DNA from: Oscillospiraceae bacterium
GTDB lineage: Bacteria > Bacillota > Clostridia > Oscillospirales > Ruminococcaceae
Length of the DNA stretch: 64,000 nucleotides
NCBI GenBank assembly: GCA_021201235.1
Contig: JAJQFI010000008.1
Coordinates: 1 to 64,000 of the forward strand
Direction of reading: 5' to 3'
Made by a program: the position numbers and the translations under genes. Below the pieces are notes generated by a model, which searched no databases, was not told the DNA's origin, and saw nothing but the letters and a program-made list of their open reading frames with translations. Every line of letters starts with the position of its first letter. Position 1 is the first letter of the stretch. This document shows positions 1-10,896 of the stretch, piece after piece.

Positions 1-49
1 CGACCGTCATAACCGCAGGAGCGAAGTCATTGTTCTGTTCGTTTTGCAT
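1..49 (-). CDS. Partial CDS, N-terminus of third gene of the pilus operon
   Basis: An ATG at 49 is preceded, eight bases upstream, by a good AAGGAG ribosome site (about 58-63), and the frame stays open to the left edge (starts MQNEQNNDF). Only 16 codons are visible, so no function can be read. It follows the pilin gene on the same strand after about 125 bases of hairpin-rich spacer. Sortase or another pilus protein would be usual here, but that is only expectation from context. Confidence 0.6.
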   Translation of the reverse strand, partial: MQNEQNNDFAPAVMTV

Positions 50-75
50 TGACTTCACTCCTTGGAAACCCCTCC

Positions 76-159
76 ACCGGCTTCGCCGGTCCCCCTCCCC
101 TTTCAGGTGAGGCTATAAGTTCGCAAGCGAACTTAGGAAGAACGCCGAAGCGTTCTTCC
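76..159 (-). promoter_or_regulatory. Three consecutive stem-loops between pilin gene and next gene
   Basis: Read on the minus strand there are three perfect stem-loops in a row: GGAAGAACGC with a UUCG loop (136-159), AAGTTCGC with a 2-base loop (117-134) and ACCGGC with a 3-base loop (76-90). None is followed by a clear T-run, so they look like RNA-stabilising, processing or partial-termination structures that could lower expression of the downstream gene relative to the pilin. The role is inferred. Confidence 0.55.
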
Positions 160-176
160 CTTTGTTCTTTTAGGGT

Positions 177-1904
177 TTATTTCTTAATCTTCTTCCGATT
201 AATCACAATCACACCCGTCGCCGCGAGAACCAAAATTCCGCCGACAACGTAGAAGATTGTCACACCAATGCCACCGGTTTCGGGGAGGTTGGAACCTTTT
301 TCGTTCTTGATTGAAACAGTAATTGTTCCACTACTTTCGGTCTCATTCCAATCTGCAATTTCATTATTTCCATCTGCATCAGATGTCACTTTAAGAGAAG
401 TTATCTCGCTCTCAGTATGTGACGCTACTATGTAGAACTCAACAGGGGTCATAGTATTGTAACCGTCAGGAGTTGTAGTTTTCTCCAACTTATACTTGCC
501 ATCGTCCAAGCCTTCCCATACAAAGGATGTCAAGTCTGTTCCTGTAACCTCGTCACCAACTTTAGCATAGTCACTGCCATTATACTTATACAGCGTAAAT
601 CCTGCGCCCTCAAGTGCTGTGCCATCAGGGTCAGTTTTATTAACTGTCAAAGTATAGTTAAATACTGTTGTAAGGCCGGTTGTAGTCGTGCCATAATCGT
701 CTTCGTCGTTAGGATTGTTGGAATACTCGAGATAAGCTGTATTCTGTTCCTTATATGTAGCGTTTTCATTAAGCTCTGCTGTATAGGTAACCGTAATAGC
801 TGTTCCAGTCGTCACCGTTATGTCATTGCCACTGGTATCTTTCAAAGATGTAGTATCACTGATTGTAACCGTGAAGGAACTTGTTTCTATCTTGTAGTAA
901 GTAGTGCTACCCGTATCGTCATATGATGCCGCTGGAGTATAAGTATAATTTGGGTCGGTACCACTTCTAGTAAAGTAGTCACTATAATTTTCAGATGTAA
1001 CATTGCTAAGGTCTACTGACGTATAAGTATAAGAAACATCACCTACTGTGTAGCAATTCTCATTTACTTCTGCACTTCCTACCATAACCTTTACTGAAGT
1101 TGTGTCAATAGTAAGACCACTAGTCAATGTATCATGGAAGATAAGTGTATAAGTGTCGTACTTACTGTAATCATCATCACCAATAGTTGCAGTCAACGTA
1201 AACGGTACATCATCGCCTATATCGTAGTCGGCAGAATCAGTTGTGCTTGTCGTTGCAGTTGTTTCTGTAGAATCATTGATATCGTCAATATCTTTTGCAA
1301 GAGTTGGTACACTATCTTTGGGGTCCATCTGAACATCATCAACAAGCTGAACAATATAAGCCGAATAAGCTGTGCCAGTGCCACTAGGAACGCTTGAGTT
1401 ATAGACAAGATAGTAACCTGCTTCTAATCCGGTGGCAGAATAACTGCCAGAATCATATTGCAACGATGTGCTAGTGCCAAGATAACTACCATCTACCAAA
1501 AAGTCCGCAAACGCATTGGCTATCTCCTCCGCATAATCGTCGGCATATTTAGCCAACATCTCCGCTACTTCTTCGGCAGATGTCAAAGCATCTCCACCAC
1601 TTTGATTGTTTTTGGTAAAGGGATAGAGTGTATCACCAGAAGCATTGGTGATAATAACAGCCGCAAGAGCATTATAGAACGCACTTTCATCAGTAATACT
1701 TACTCCACTGCCCCAAGTAATGTTTGACAACGTTGTTTCATCATCAGACAATGTACCCGCAAAAATCTGATAAGCAGTATAGGTATAGCCATTTGTATCA
1801 TTATTGATAGTTATCGAGTACGTCGTCGCCGTCACGCTGACCGCCAAGCTCATCACCATGGCAACCGCTAGGACGATTGACAAAAGTTTCTTTAACTTTT
1901 TCAT
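177..1904 (-). CDS. LPXTG-anchored pilin-type surface protein (SpaA/FimA-like)
   Basis: 575 aa. An N-terminal signal peptide (MKKLKKLLSIVLAVAMVMSL) is followed by a segment with the YTAYQIFAGTLS pattern typical of isopeptide-forming backbone pilins. A lysine in a VQMDPKDSVP context (about residue 197) could be the pilin-motif lysine used for polymerisation. A Cna_B/SpaA-like fold precedes the C-terminus (around residues 435-530; TVNKTDPDGTALEGAGFTLY), then an LPETGG sortase motif, a hydrophobic segment and a basic tail. The start is set by AGGAG eight bases upstream. It lies 85 bases after the giant adhesin gene on the same strand and is probably co-transcribed. Role: cell-wall-linked pilus shaft or adhesin. 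Major versus minor pilin cannot be decided. Confidence 0.85.
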   Translation of the reverse strand: MKKLKKLLSIVLAVAMVMSLAVSVTATTYSITINNDTNGYTYTAYQIFAGTLSDDETTLSNITWGSGVSITDESAFYNALAAVIITNASGDTLYPFTKNNQSGGDALTSAEEVAEMLAKYADDYAEEIANAFADFLVDGSYLGTSTSLQYDSGSYSATGLEAGYYLVYNSSVPSGTGTAYSAYIVQLVDDVQMDPKDSVPTLAKDIDDINDSTETTATTSTTDSADYDIGDDVPFTLTATIGDDDYSKYDTYTLIFHDTLTSGLTIDTTSVKVMVGSAEVNENCYTVGDVSYTYTSVDLSNVTSENYSDYFTRSGTDPNYTYTPAASYDDTGSTTYYKIETSSFTVTISDTTSLKDTSGNDITVTTGTAITVTYTAELNENATYKEQNTAYLEYSNNPNDEDDYGTTTTGLTTVFNYTLTVNKTDPDGTALEGAGFTLYKYNGSDYAKVGDEVTGTDLTSFVWEGLDDGKYKLEKTTTPDGYNTMTPVEFYIVASHTESEITSLKVTSDADGNNEIADWNETESSGTITVSIKNEKGSNLPETGGIGVTIFYVVGGILVLAATGVIVINRKKIKK

Positions 1905-1983
1905 TTTAAGAACTCCTTTTTAATTGGATTTATTGCAGTTTTTGCCCGAAGCGGACGGGGCTACTGCTCCCCTGTGGTGTTGT

Positions 1984-2008
1984 AGAAGTTCAGCTTTGCC
2001 GAACTTCT
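1984..2008 (-). promoter_or_regulatory. Stem-loop overlapping the stop codon of the giant adhesin gene
   Basis: AGAAGTTC and GAACTTCT pair perfectly around a 9-base loop that itself contains GC/GC pairs, and the stem covers the TGA stop at 1990-1992. There is no T-run on the minus strand, so it is more likely an mRNA processing or stabilising element between adhesin and pilin than a full terminator. Confidence 0.4.
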
Positions 2009-5000
2009 GGTCCGGCTCGGGTGTCCCCCTTTCGTACGATTCTTGGGATTACGAATTTCCGGTTCCTCACGTCCGGTAGCCTCTCGTGGGTGCCACCCGG
2101 ATCCACCCCTTCGCGCAGGGGTTCCTCCACGAGACTCTTCCTGAGACGTGAAATGTTTCTGTATGCTCCCGCTCCGACGAGGGAAACTAAAATCAGCATT
2201 GCGCCGAATTCGTACATGGTTGTGGTGCCGGCTCCGCCGGTTTCGGGGAGTTCGACTGCGGCGACATAGGTGGTATCAACCGTATTTGTAATGGTGATTT
2301 CGCCGTCATCATCAACGCCATTGACACCGTCCGCCGTGCTATAGGTAGCCGCGGTATAATCCGCCCCTTTCGCATCGGTCTCGACGAAGTAATAGTAGTA
2401 ATACTGGATATAAGTGCCGTTTGCGTCGGTAGTTATAACATACTGCGGCAGGTTGGAGATGGTCTCAGACCAGTTGTTGTTATAGAGCGTGTAAATACCG
2501 ACGTATTCGCTGTCACTATTTTTGTATCCTGTGAGGTCGGTATAGTAGATTTCAGAAGACCCGCCGGGACTGGTGCCACCGGTTGCAGGCTGAGTTTGCT
2601 CAAAGCCACTGCCCGAGTAAACGAAGACATAGTCTACACTGTTTGATGTATAGGAAACTGTGATAGTTTCATTCTCCAAAGACACGCTATATAGACTATA
2701 TACCTCATAACTATTGCTCGTATCAAAAGATATTTTCCATTCTGTAGCTGTACCTAATGTATCGTCATACTGTAGAATCCTAGTCCCATTGTATAGATAA
2801 CTTGCCTTTGCATAGGCATCCATATAGTACCAGATATTAGCACCTGCAGTATTACTTATTTTTACATCAACGGTCACTCCATAAGGAATAACTATACTTG
2901 GCTCACTGCCGGTTATACTTGAACCGCCGAAATATACTGTCGCTCCACTTGTTACCGTGCCTGTTCCCGTACCGCCAGCTGTGGTAGTTACTTTCTCGGT
3001 CCACAGCGACCACGAACCGTCGGAATAAGTCTTGGTGAAGGTCTTATTGCTTGTTGAATCGGTATAGGAAAGTGTAATGCTTTCGATGTCAGATAGACTG
3101 CCGTTAAGTATTTGATAGAATAGAGTGACTTGCTCGTCTGTGTCCGTAGCGGCTGAAATTGTATAAGTTACTGTAGAATCGTTCAAAGAGCCATATGTGT
3201 GATAACTGCCGCTACTACTGGTGTATGTGCCATTTGAATAGTACGATGAATACTTATAAAGATTTTGAGGCGCCGCATTATTGCTATAAGTAATCGTTAC
3301 CGTTACGTCTTGGTTCTTCGGAATTTCTGTGCTCAGATACGAAGCGGCTGAAACGAGAGCTTCAAGCGATGAGGCTGATTCACCATAGGAAACACTTTGC
3401 GAGCTTCCGCCGAAATAGAGGGTCACTTTTTCGCCGAGGTCGGTGGTGGTGGCTATCTGGATTTTGTCGCCGAGATAGCGATAGAGGTTGACCGTGGCGG
3501 TGGCTCCAGAGGGGATGGCGCCTCCCGTCCACTCCTTATTAACCGTAACCTCCGTCGTCGGAATCGGGGTGTTGGTGACGGTGAGGTCTTTACTGCTCGA
3601 GCCGAGGTCGATAGCACTCGAGACGGACGAGCCGTCGTTCGAATGGGACGCCGACCAACCGCTCGGGGCGTACTCTGTGTAACCCGCTGCCGACCACCAG
3701 AAATAGATGACGTCCTCGTCTTTGTCCGCGGCATAGTAGCCCGTGGGATAAGTCGTTTCGACAAGGCGATAGGCTTGGTTATAAACCTGATTATTGCCAA
3801 GGACGCCTGTTGATACTGTCAGCACACCTATAGAATTGGTGGTAAATGTGATGGCATTGTTATCGCTGTCCTTTGCATCTACCCATGTAGAACTGGCGCT
3901 GTCATATACTTGCAAAGTATACGTTGCATTAGCAAGTCTGCGATTGCCTGAAACCTTGATAATCGTCAACTCCGTTGTAGATGTTGACTTGCTGTTTTGG
4001 GCATATGTCGAGCCGGAATAGGTGCCGAGGTCAACACTATAGTTATTGCCGATTGTCGACACCAAACTGCTCTGCAAAGCATAATAGGCAGTATTAGCAT
4101 CTGTGTCAGTTACATTGCCATTCGAGTTCTTACCATCATTCGACCAATAAATATAATAACGTGACGAAGTGTCAGCAGTGTACCCATCGGGAGCAGTTGT
4201 TTCCACCAGATAATAAAAGGTATTATCTTCCAGATTGTAATCCGTTTTTGTCGAAGATGTTATATTGATAATACCATATTCGTTGGTAGTGAATGTGCAA
4301 ACCTCTTCATCATCATCGTTAGCAACATATTTGTAAAGTGTAAACTTTGCGCCGGAAAGTGTTGTTAATATGTTGCTTGAATCTACCTTTGTCAGAGTGA
4401 AAGTATTACCGCTTGAAGCAGAGCCGGAGACGGTCGACTCTTCGTAAGTTTCTCTAACATCACTGTTTGTTGTATATTTACCGCTTATTGTGACCGTATT
4501 TTTCAAATCTCCATCATTACTGTTTGTCTGATAGAGCCACAGCCAAGAATAGCTGTACTCAACATAAATGGCGGTTGAATCGGGAATTGTTGCCGAGATT
4601 GTATGGAAGACCTCTATATAAGTTCCGTTGCTTGAATTATATTCTTTATCATAAGTCCAAGCAATATCTAGAAGGCTCTTGTAATAAACCTTGCCGCCCG
4701 ATTCGTAGAGGTCAGAGGCAGAATAATCCGTGAGATATACCTTATCCTCTGTAGTCACGCCATCAGTTGTTGTGGTAACAGTGTAGTAATATCCGTCATT
4801 ATCTTCTGTGAGCTCTATAAGCTCATAGAAATTAACTGAACTTGTTCTCAGTTCAACGATTGCGCCCCAAGTGCCACCAACATCATATGCCGCTCTCAGC
4901 ACATCCTCAAAGTCAAGGGTATCTGAACCTTCAACAAGGTCTTCAGCATCTGGATTGACGACGACATAGAAGTCGAGAATATTGTTGTTGGTATCATAGG

Positions 5001-8000
5001 TGTAATCCTTGGAAACATAATCTTCGGAAGAAGAACCGTCATCATATGTATATGTGATATTCTGAGTCTGGTCAACCTCACCTTGCTTAACACTGTTTAT
5101 TGTAACAGTTGCGGAGTTCTTTAAGTTTGACCAAGTGTATGTATTATCAGAACTTGATTGTGCCGTCGTTACTCCATACGCAAAATCATCTATACTGCAC
5201 GTGTAAGTTACAATTATGTAATCTGCGCCGTAGTTGGAGCGGTAAGAAGAATATGCACTCTCTGGTATGGTTATCGTGGTCGTGTTAGTTTCGGTATCTG
5301 TTGTAGCCGTCACATCATTAGTTCCCATCCAGCTATCGGAGCTACCGGTTATTGAGCTAATGACCGTAGACGTATTCTGATATGCAACGCTTGCGGAGAC
5401 GAGGCTTATTCCCGTTGGGAGGGTATCAGCTATTTCTATAGTACCCGTAGTATCATCATCAATATAGACATATACACGCCATGTAACTGTGCCGTCGGTG
5501 GTATCACGATATGTTGTTCCCGTGGCACCCTTGCCGTCTGTTTTGTAAATATCTTTATGTTCGGTATAGCTTGCAGCAGCCGAGAGGCTTCCGACCTGGA
5601 CGTTATTCCAATACGTGCGCTCTGTCGAAACACTGGCAATATCGGCGGTAGTGCAGTATTCAAGCTCCAACTCACCGGAATAAGAAACATCCCTAGTGAA
5701 AGTGATCTTATAAGCAGTGAAGACATGACTGGAATAAGTGCCTGAATCGGTCAAATCAGAATATGTCACCCACTTACCAGCTGTCGCATCGTAAGCAGAG
5801 AAGGTATAACTTTCTGTTGAAACAGTGTCATCACCAATAGTTATGCCACTATTATACAATGCGATAATCTGATCATAAGTAAACCACTGATGGGTTGTGC
5901 CGGCGCCATTGACATAATACCAGATGTCTCCGCTGTATGTGCCCAAATAGTCGCTGATTACAGTATCTTTGGCAATACCGCCATCCGGAACGGTGAATGT
6001 AGATGTCCAGTTTAATACGCGATTGCCGTTGGAATCGGCTTTTCCTGCCTCGACTGACTTTGAAAGTTTACCAATCAAATTTTCATCATTCACAGTAACT
6101 GATGCTGTTTTATCGGCAACAGGGTCATCCCCATCCGTAACAGATACAGTATTATCTATTTTCTGACTTTCACCGAGACCGGTAGACGACACGGAAGTCG
6201 TGTAAGTGATTGTGTAGGTGTTGGTGTTGGTATCAAGCTCTCCTCCATCGGTCGAAGTTGACAGAGGTCTAAAAGTATAGCTATATGTATCCGCATCATA
6301 CGTCCACTCTGAACTTGTGTCAGTCACTCCATCTCTTGTAACTGTTATATTACCAACAGCATCAGCAAAAGCAGTATCCGTAAATGTATAACCGGCAATA
6401 TTTGCGCCGTATTCGTTGACTGTGATTGTCCATGTGATGGTTTGGGTTAACTCATCATAAGAGCCGGATTTGCTTACGACTGAGGTGGAGATATATTTGT
6501 TGTGAGTGACCTCATCCTCAATATCTTTGTTTTCAACCTCAGCAGTTGCGATATTTGTCAATGTTGCCGAAACTTCAGTAGAATCGGCGTTTAGCGAGAC
6601 TGTGTATGTTATAACGTATTCATGAAGCGCTTCAAGCGGATCGAGTGTTACAGTGAAGTTTTCAACTGAGCTTATATCAACAGTATAACTGCTGGTTGAA
6701 ACAGCAGAGCCCTCGTCACTTTTACTTCCATACTCGTTTATTTCGTATAGAGTAACCGAATTGATCTCTACTCCTGTAGCCGTCAAACCGTTTGCATTGA
6801 AAAGATCGGTAAGGACAATTTCTTCACCGGCTGTGCCTTTGATTGAGTATATAGTGATGGTATAGGTTACGGTACCATCTGTAGCATCATAAGCTCCCGA
6901 AGATTTGCTGATGTTGATGTCGGCATTGTAAGTTTCATTGCCGTCAGAAGATATATCTTCAACATCAACCGATATTACAGTTCCATCTTTATATGTTATA
7001 GTAATAGGAGTTTCAACATCATCGCCATCATATATTGCATCAAAAGTAACGTAACCATTATTTACCGTAGTTTCTTCCGTAACATACTTAGAAAAATCCA
7101 CTATGACGTAATACTCGCCATCTACTTCGACAAATGAGAAATCAAACTTGACAGATGAATTCTCGTCACTATGATAAGTAGCATCAAAGCTTACACCCGG
7201 CACTACATCCTCAGGCAGTTCCATAGCGAATACTGTACCATTAGTGCCGCCAACGGTCAAAGATTCAAAGTTTAACTTGATGGGGATATGGACATCGCCG
7301 TCTTTTGAACTATAATACGCGTCACCATTCTGAGACAAATCATAGTCGAGAAGAGTATATGTAGTCTCATTAATAGTTACAGTATTACTTACTTTCTCCA
7401 CCGTCACCACCCCATACGGGTCATACCCGACGGTTTCGGCGAAGTAATAATAGACCTCGTCTGTCAAGGCATCTATGTTGTTATACTCCTCGGCGGTGAG
7501 GGTCAGGGTGCCGGCTTCTTTTTCGGCGTAAATCTGCTTCCAGATTGACATCAGAGCGTTCCAGACAGTCGCGGCGGTAGCAGTGTCGCCCTCTGTAAGA
7601 GTTATGGCGTAGTCGTAAAGCTCGGTCACTTGCGTAACGTAGTCGGTGGAGGCAGTGGCGGTCAGGAGAACGGTCTCCTCTTCAGTTTCTTCTGTTTCCT
7701 CGGTCTCGGTTTCATCGGCTTCGGTCTCGTCGACGGTAACCTCCTCCGCAACCTCTTCGGTTAATTCTTCGGAGTCGGTCACTTCGGCAATGACTTCTTC
7801 GGACTCGATTTCTTCTATGGTTTCAGCGATGTAAGTAACATTAGCATAACCTAAGATTACGGGAATAATTTCGGCTTCGGAGCCGGCGGAAAGAGCGATG
7901 ATTTCGTTCTGGGTGACGGTTTCGGTCGCCGTACTGTAGGTGACAAGCGCGACGGTATCGGTCGAATCGCCTTCACTATCGGTGACGGTGTAGTTGCCCT

Positions 8001-8918
8001 GGATGACGGTTATCGTCTGGGCAGATTCGTCTACTGCAACGACTATGGCGGAGATATTCGCTCTGCCGTCGGCGTCGGTGTCGATGAAGGCGACGTCGCC
8101 GATTGAGGAAACATAGCTACCTGCAGTCTGATAATATCCAAGTGCCGTCAAATCAACTGACCAAGCATAAGCTCCAGAATTATATGTAAAGTCTTCCGCT
8201 ATGTCGGCGTAGTCGAGGCAGAAAGCGACAAACAGCGAATCCCAGTCGGAGTATTCGCTTCCGTAGTACAGACCGCCGTACCATGCGCCGTAACGTGTAT
8301 AGCCCATTTTGGTGGTGCCGTCATCGGCGAGGGTATAGTTGGCTGTTGACTCGGTATAGCCGAGCTGGCTATAGGCTATATTTACGATATCGGTTCTCAA
8401 GTCTCCGGCAAGCTCGGGCAGAGTTGCCTTCCAGACGGTTGCGTCTTCAACGTCGGCTTCGAGATCGACGAGGCAGTCGGTCGTGTGAGTGTGCTCCTCT
8501 AACTCACAAACGAGAGTTTTCTCATAACATTCGTCAGTGTGAGCGTGTCCCTCTGATTCTTCAAGCCCGCAAACAAGAACAAGTTGCGTCTCGTAGCAAG
8601 ATTCATCGTGAGTGTCTCCTCCAAGCCGCAGACAAGTACCTGCTGTTCTTCATAACACTCGTCAGTATGAGCATAACCTTCCGACTCTTCCAGCTCACAA
8701 ATCAGAGTATATTCGTAACAATCATCAGTGTGGACGTGTTCCTCATAGCCACAATAGGTCTCGTTTGTTATCGCAATGCCGTGCAGACGAAGCTGCCAAT
8801 AGACAGCGAGAGATACAACAATCGCCAAAACAAGCAAAACAGACCCAAGCACTCTTCGACTATGTCGATCGTGCCTGAATCTATCTATGTAGATTAGCAT
8901 TGTGTTTCTCATACTCAT
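1990..8918 (-). CDS. Giant LPXTG surface adhesin with HxHxxxC repeats, CHAP-like and many Ig/Cna-like domains; frameshifted near the 5' end
   Basis: About 2309 codons if one frameshift is ignored. The 5' part (8918 to about 8616) has an N-terminal membrane segment and two HTDxCYE units. The frame then shifts by one base at 8615/8616; adding one C restores EEHTHDESCYE and three more units, after which the frame is open to 1990 (the long open frame alone runs 1990-8400 from a TTG). After the repeats come a CHAP-like domain without its catalytic residues, an acidic E/T-rich linker, many repeated T/S-rich beta domains (DUF11/isopeptide-like), Cna_B-like domains (such as TLTKVDSSNILTTLSGAKF), LPETGG and a transmembrane helix. 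A 57-residue tail follows the helix, unusually long for a sortase substrate. ATG 8918 or 8912 both fit the GGAAGG site. Probably a minor pilin or tip adhesin. Confidence 0.75.
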
Positions 8919-9050
8919 CGCGCCTTCCACACTCGATTGGTACTACCTAACGTAATAATGATGAGTCTTACATCTTCATAATATGTCACGCCAAGAAAAT
9001 ATAGCCAGTTACAGCATAATTTTTTTGCCCTGTGTTCATTTATTCTTGTT

Positions 9051-9079
9051 ATTATATCACAATATGCGGATTAATGCAA
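9051..9079 (-). promoter_or_regulatory. Promoter of the pilus/adhesin operon
   Basis: On the minus strand, TTGCAT (9079-9074), a 17-base spacer and TATAAT (9056-9051) with an extended TGA before the -10. It lies about 130 bases upstream of the adhesin start codon, so the mRNA would have a leader of about 125 bases. Confidence 0.75.
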
Positions 9080-9103
9080 GTGCAAATTGCAGGAAATCGG
9101 AGT

Positions 9104-10267
9104 TTAGTTCTTTCCCAATGACTTTGCCTCGGCAATAAGCTTATGGCGGTTGGTGATGCCTTTATAAATAAGACGATAAACACAGCCGACAGGCAAGAGA
9201 AATTTATGGCGATAGAAGAACGGATAATTATCTTTGAACACGCTCAGGTCGGGAAAAATTCGGTGCCACACATACTTAATCTTGGTTCTCAATGTAACTT
9301 CCCTGCCCGATTCCATGGTTTGCAGTTTGCTTTGGACATTGTTGTGGACCGTCCCGTAGGTGCCGGAGCTTGAGAAGCCGAAGAGCATTTGCGATTCGCC
9401 GTCGGTGAAAGCTGTCTCCAGGAAGCGCTCGGGGTCCGAAAAAATCTTTTGACTGAGGGTGCGGGTTTCCTCCTCAAAATCAGAAATACCGAGCTTCCGG
9501 AGTTCGCCTGATATATAATCCCAATCCATACTGTCGCCCTTCGCCTTGTTATAAACATAGCAATCGAGCAGAGAACGCAAGCCGGTGCCGCCTGCTCGGT
9601 GGTGCTTGCAGGAATGGGCGGTGAAATAGACATAAAAATCCTCATCGCTGAGATAATAGCCAAAGCTGTTATCTCCGTCGGGAATTGCCCGACTCCGGAT
9701 ATCCTCGTAATACTTCTGCCACACAGGGTCCTGCTGACTGCCGAACAGCGAGGTGTGCATTTCGAAGTTATAAACCGGCTTTTTGTGATAGGCGTCGTGA
9801 TTACCCTGGTTATAGCTTTCGGCACGGTAGCCGCGACTGAGAAACCAGTCGTGAACCTCGCGACGATGTGCCGAATCAAAGAGAATGTCGTTATCAGCCA
9901 TCTGGCGCATTTCGGGATTCGGGTACAAATCCTTCAGAATAATGCCCTTGAGAGGCATGTATCGGATTCCGGATTCATTTAAAAAAGAAAGAACCTGCTC
10001 GCGCTCAACGTCGAACAGGAGGTTTTTATAAATCGCAATATCCTTTTCTTCCGCCCACTTTTTAAAAAGCTCTGTTTCGGGAAGCTTTCCGCCGTATGCG
10101 CACTCGAGAGCCATGCAGGAAATTGCCGTCAGACTATGAAAAGAGCTCATGGAGTGAACACCTTCAAGGTTCATACTCTCCACAAGCTCGAGCTCAGGCA
10201 CAATTCCGTTCACGGCGCAGCCGGAAAGGTAGAGGAGATTTTGGGTTACAGTTCTATAGTCGCTCAT
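9104..10267 (-). CDS. Nucleotidyltransferase-fold protein (NTP_transf_5 type)
   Basis: 387 aa, cytoplasmic, no signal peptide. The core MPLKGIILKDLYPNPEMRQMADNDILF region (about residues 103-129) matches the family of uncharacterised nucleotidyltransferases (PF14907): a lysine-containing PLKG loop followed by a D-x-D metal-binding pair (ADNDILF), and a later histidine-rich stretch (YFTAHSCKHH, about residue 216). The substrate is unknown. Members are often encoded beside PqqD-like and S26-peptidase-like genes; here such a pair lies 19 kb away (29145-29863), so any link is speculative. It has its own promoter and is upstream of, but separated from, the pilus operon. Confidence 0.7.
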   Translation of the reverse strand: MSDYRTVTQNLLYLSGCAVNGIVPELELVESMNLEGVHSMSSFHSLTAISCMALECAYGGKLPETELFKKWAEEKDIAIYKNLLFDVEREQVLSFLNESGIRYMPLKGIILKDLYPNPEMRQMADNDILFDSAHRREVHDWFLSRGYRAESYNQGNHDAYHKKPVYNFEMHTSLFGSQQDPVWQKYYEDIRSRAIPDGDNSFGYYLSDEDFYVYFTAHSCKHHRAGGTGLRSLLDCYVYNKAKGDSMDWDYISGELRKLGISDFEEETRTLSQKIFSDPERFLETAFTDGESQMLFGFSSSGTYGTVHNNVQSKLQTMESGREVTLRTKIKYVWHRIFPDLSVFKDNYPFFYRHKFLLPVGCVYRLIYKGITNRHKLIAEAKSLGKN

Positions 10268-10294
10268 GTCTTCACCTCATCGGATTTTTAGTAT

Positions 10295-10323
10295 ATTATA
10301 GCATATATCTTTGGCTTTGTCCA
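10295..10323 (-). promoter_or_regulatory. Promoter of the nucleotidyltransferase-fold gene
   Basis: Minus strand TGGACA (10323-10318), 17-base spacer, TATAAT (10300-10295) with an extended TGC, followed about 28 bases later by the ATG at 10267. Confidence 0.75.
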
Positions 10324-10499
10324 CCCTATTACACCGTTTTTCGCATTCATTCTCAAATAAAAATTTCCACTAATAACGCTGCGAGCTTCGCAAATAATAT
10401 CCTTGCAAGCGAGAATTAAGTTTTTGTTTGTAAGAATTGCACGGCATGGTTAGTGGCTGTCGTTACTGACTATGGTGCAACCAAAAAAGGAGATATAAT

Positions 10500-10688
10500 A
10501 TGAAGGGTATTACAAGCGACCAGGGCAGACAGACTCTTGAAAAGTTCAAGATTGAGGCTGCCAACGAGGTTGGAGTTAATCTTAAGAACGGTTACAACGG
10601 CGACCTTACCTCTCGTGAGGCAGGTTCCGTCGGCGGTCAGATGGTCAAAAAGATGATCGACGCCTACAAGACCGGTTCCGTAAAGTAA
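10500..10688 (+). CDS. Alpha/beta-type small acid-soluble spore protein
   Basis: 62 aa, the usual length of this family. It coats and protects DNA in the dormant spore and is degraded by the GPR protease on germination. The KFKIEAANEVGV segment (about residues 16-27) fits the GPR cleavage region, and the GDLTSREAGSVGGQMVKKMI stretch is the conserved C-terminal helix with its invariant SR..G..GG pattern. AAGGAG lies eight bases before the ATG. The gene is single and is followed by a strong terminator. A forespore sigma-G promoter is expected, but I could not identify a convincing one in the upstream AT-rich region. It is the best evidence in the window that the organism sporulates. Confidence 0.93.
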   Translation: MKGITSDQGRQTLEKFKIEAANEVGVNLKNGYNGDLTSREAGSVGGQMVKKMIDAYKTGSVK

Positions 10689-10737
10689 GCTTTACGCTTT
10701 AACTTTTTCGAACGGGAGAAATAACTCTCTTTAAACA

Positions 10738-10776
10738 CGATTGCCGTGGAGTAAAATCCGCGGCAGTCGATTTTTT
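10738..10776 (+). terminator. Rho-independent terminator after the spore protein gene
   Basis: CGATTGCCGTGGA (10738-10750) pairs, allowing G-U, with TCCGCGGCAGTCG (10757-10769) around a 6-base loop, and is followed by ATTTTTT. Confidence 0.85.
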
Positions 10777-10896
10777 GGTCGAAAAATCTCGCAAAGATAC
10801 GAAAAACATCTTTATTTTTTGCCGAAGATGTGCTATCATATACATAAGCCTTATAGAACTTGTTCCGAATCTTCGGATATGAAAGGACGGCACTAC

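Noticed and set aside
3397-3813. Long open frames on the plus strand inside the adhesin gene
   Set aside because: They lie antisense to a clearly conserved coding frame, have no ribosome sites and encode arginine- or threonine-rich nonsense.
10400-10499. Sigma-G promoter of the spore protein gene
   Set aside because: CATGGTTA near 10445 resembles a -10, but no acceptable -35 lies at the right distance.
10741-10896. Upstream extension of the VanY-like gene
   Set aside because: It would begin inside the spore-protein terminator. The ATG at 10897 has a good ribosome site and starts a proper membrane anchor.
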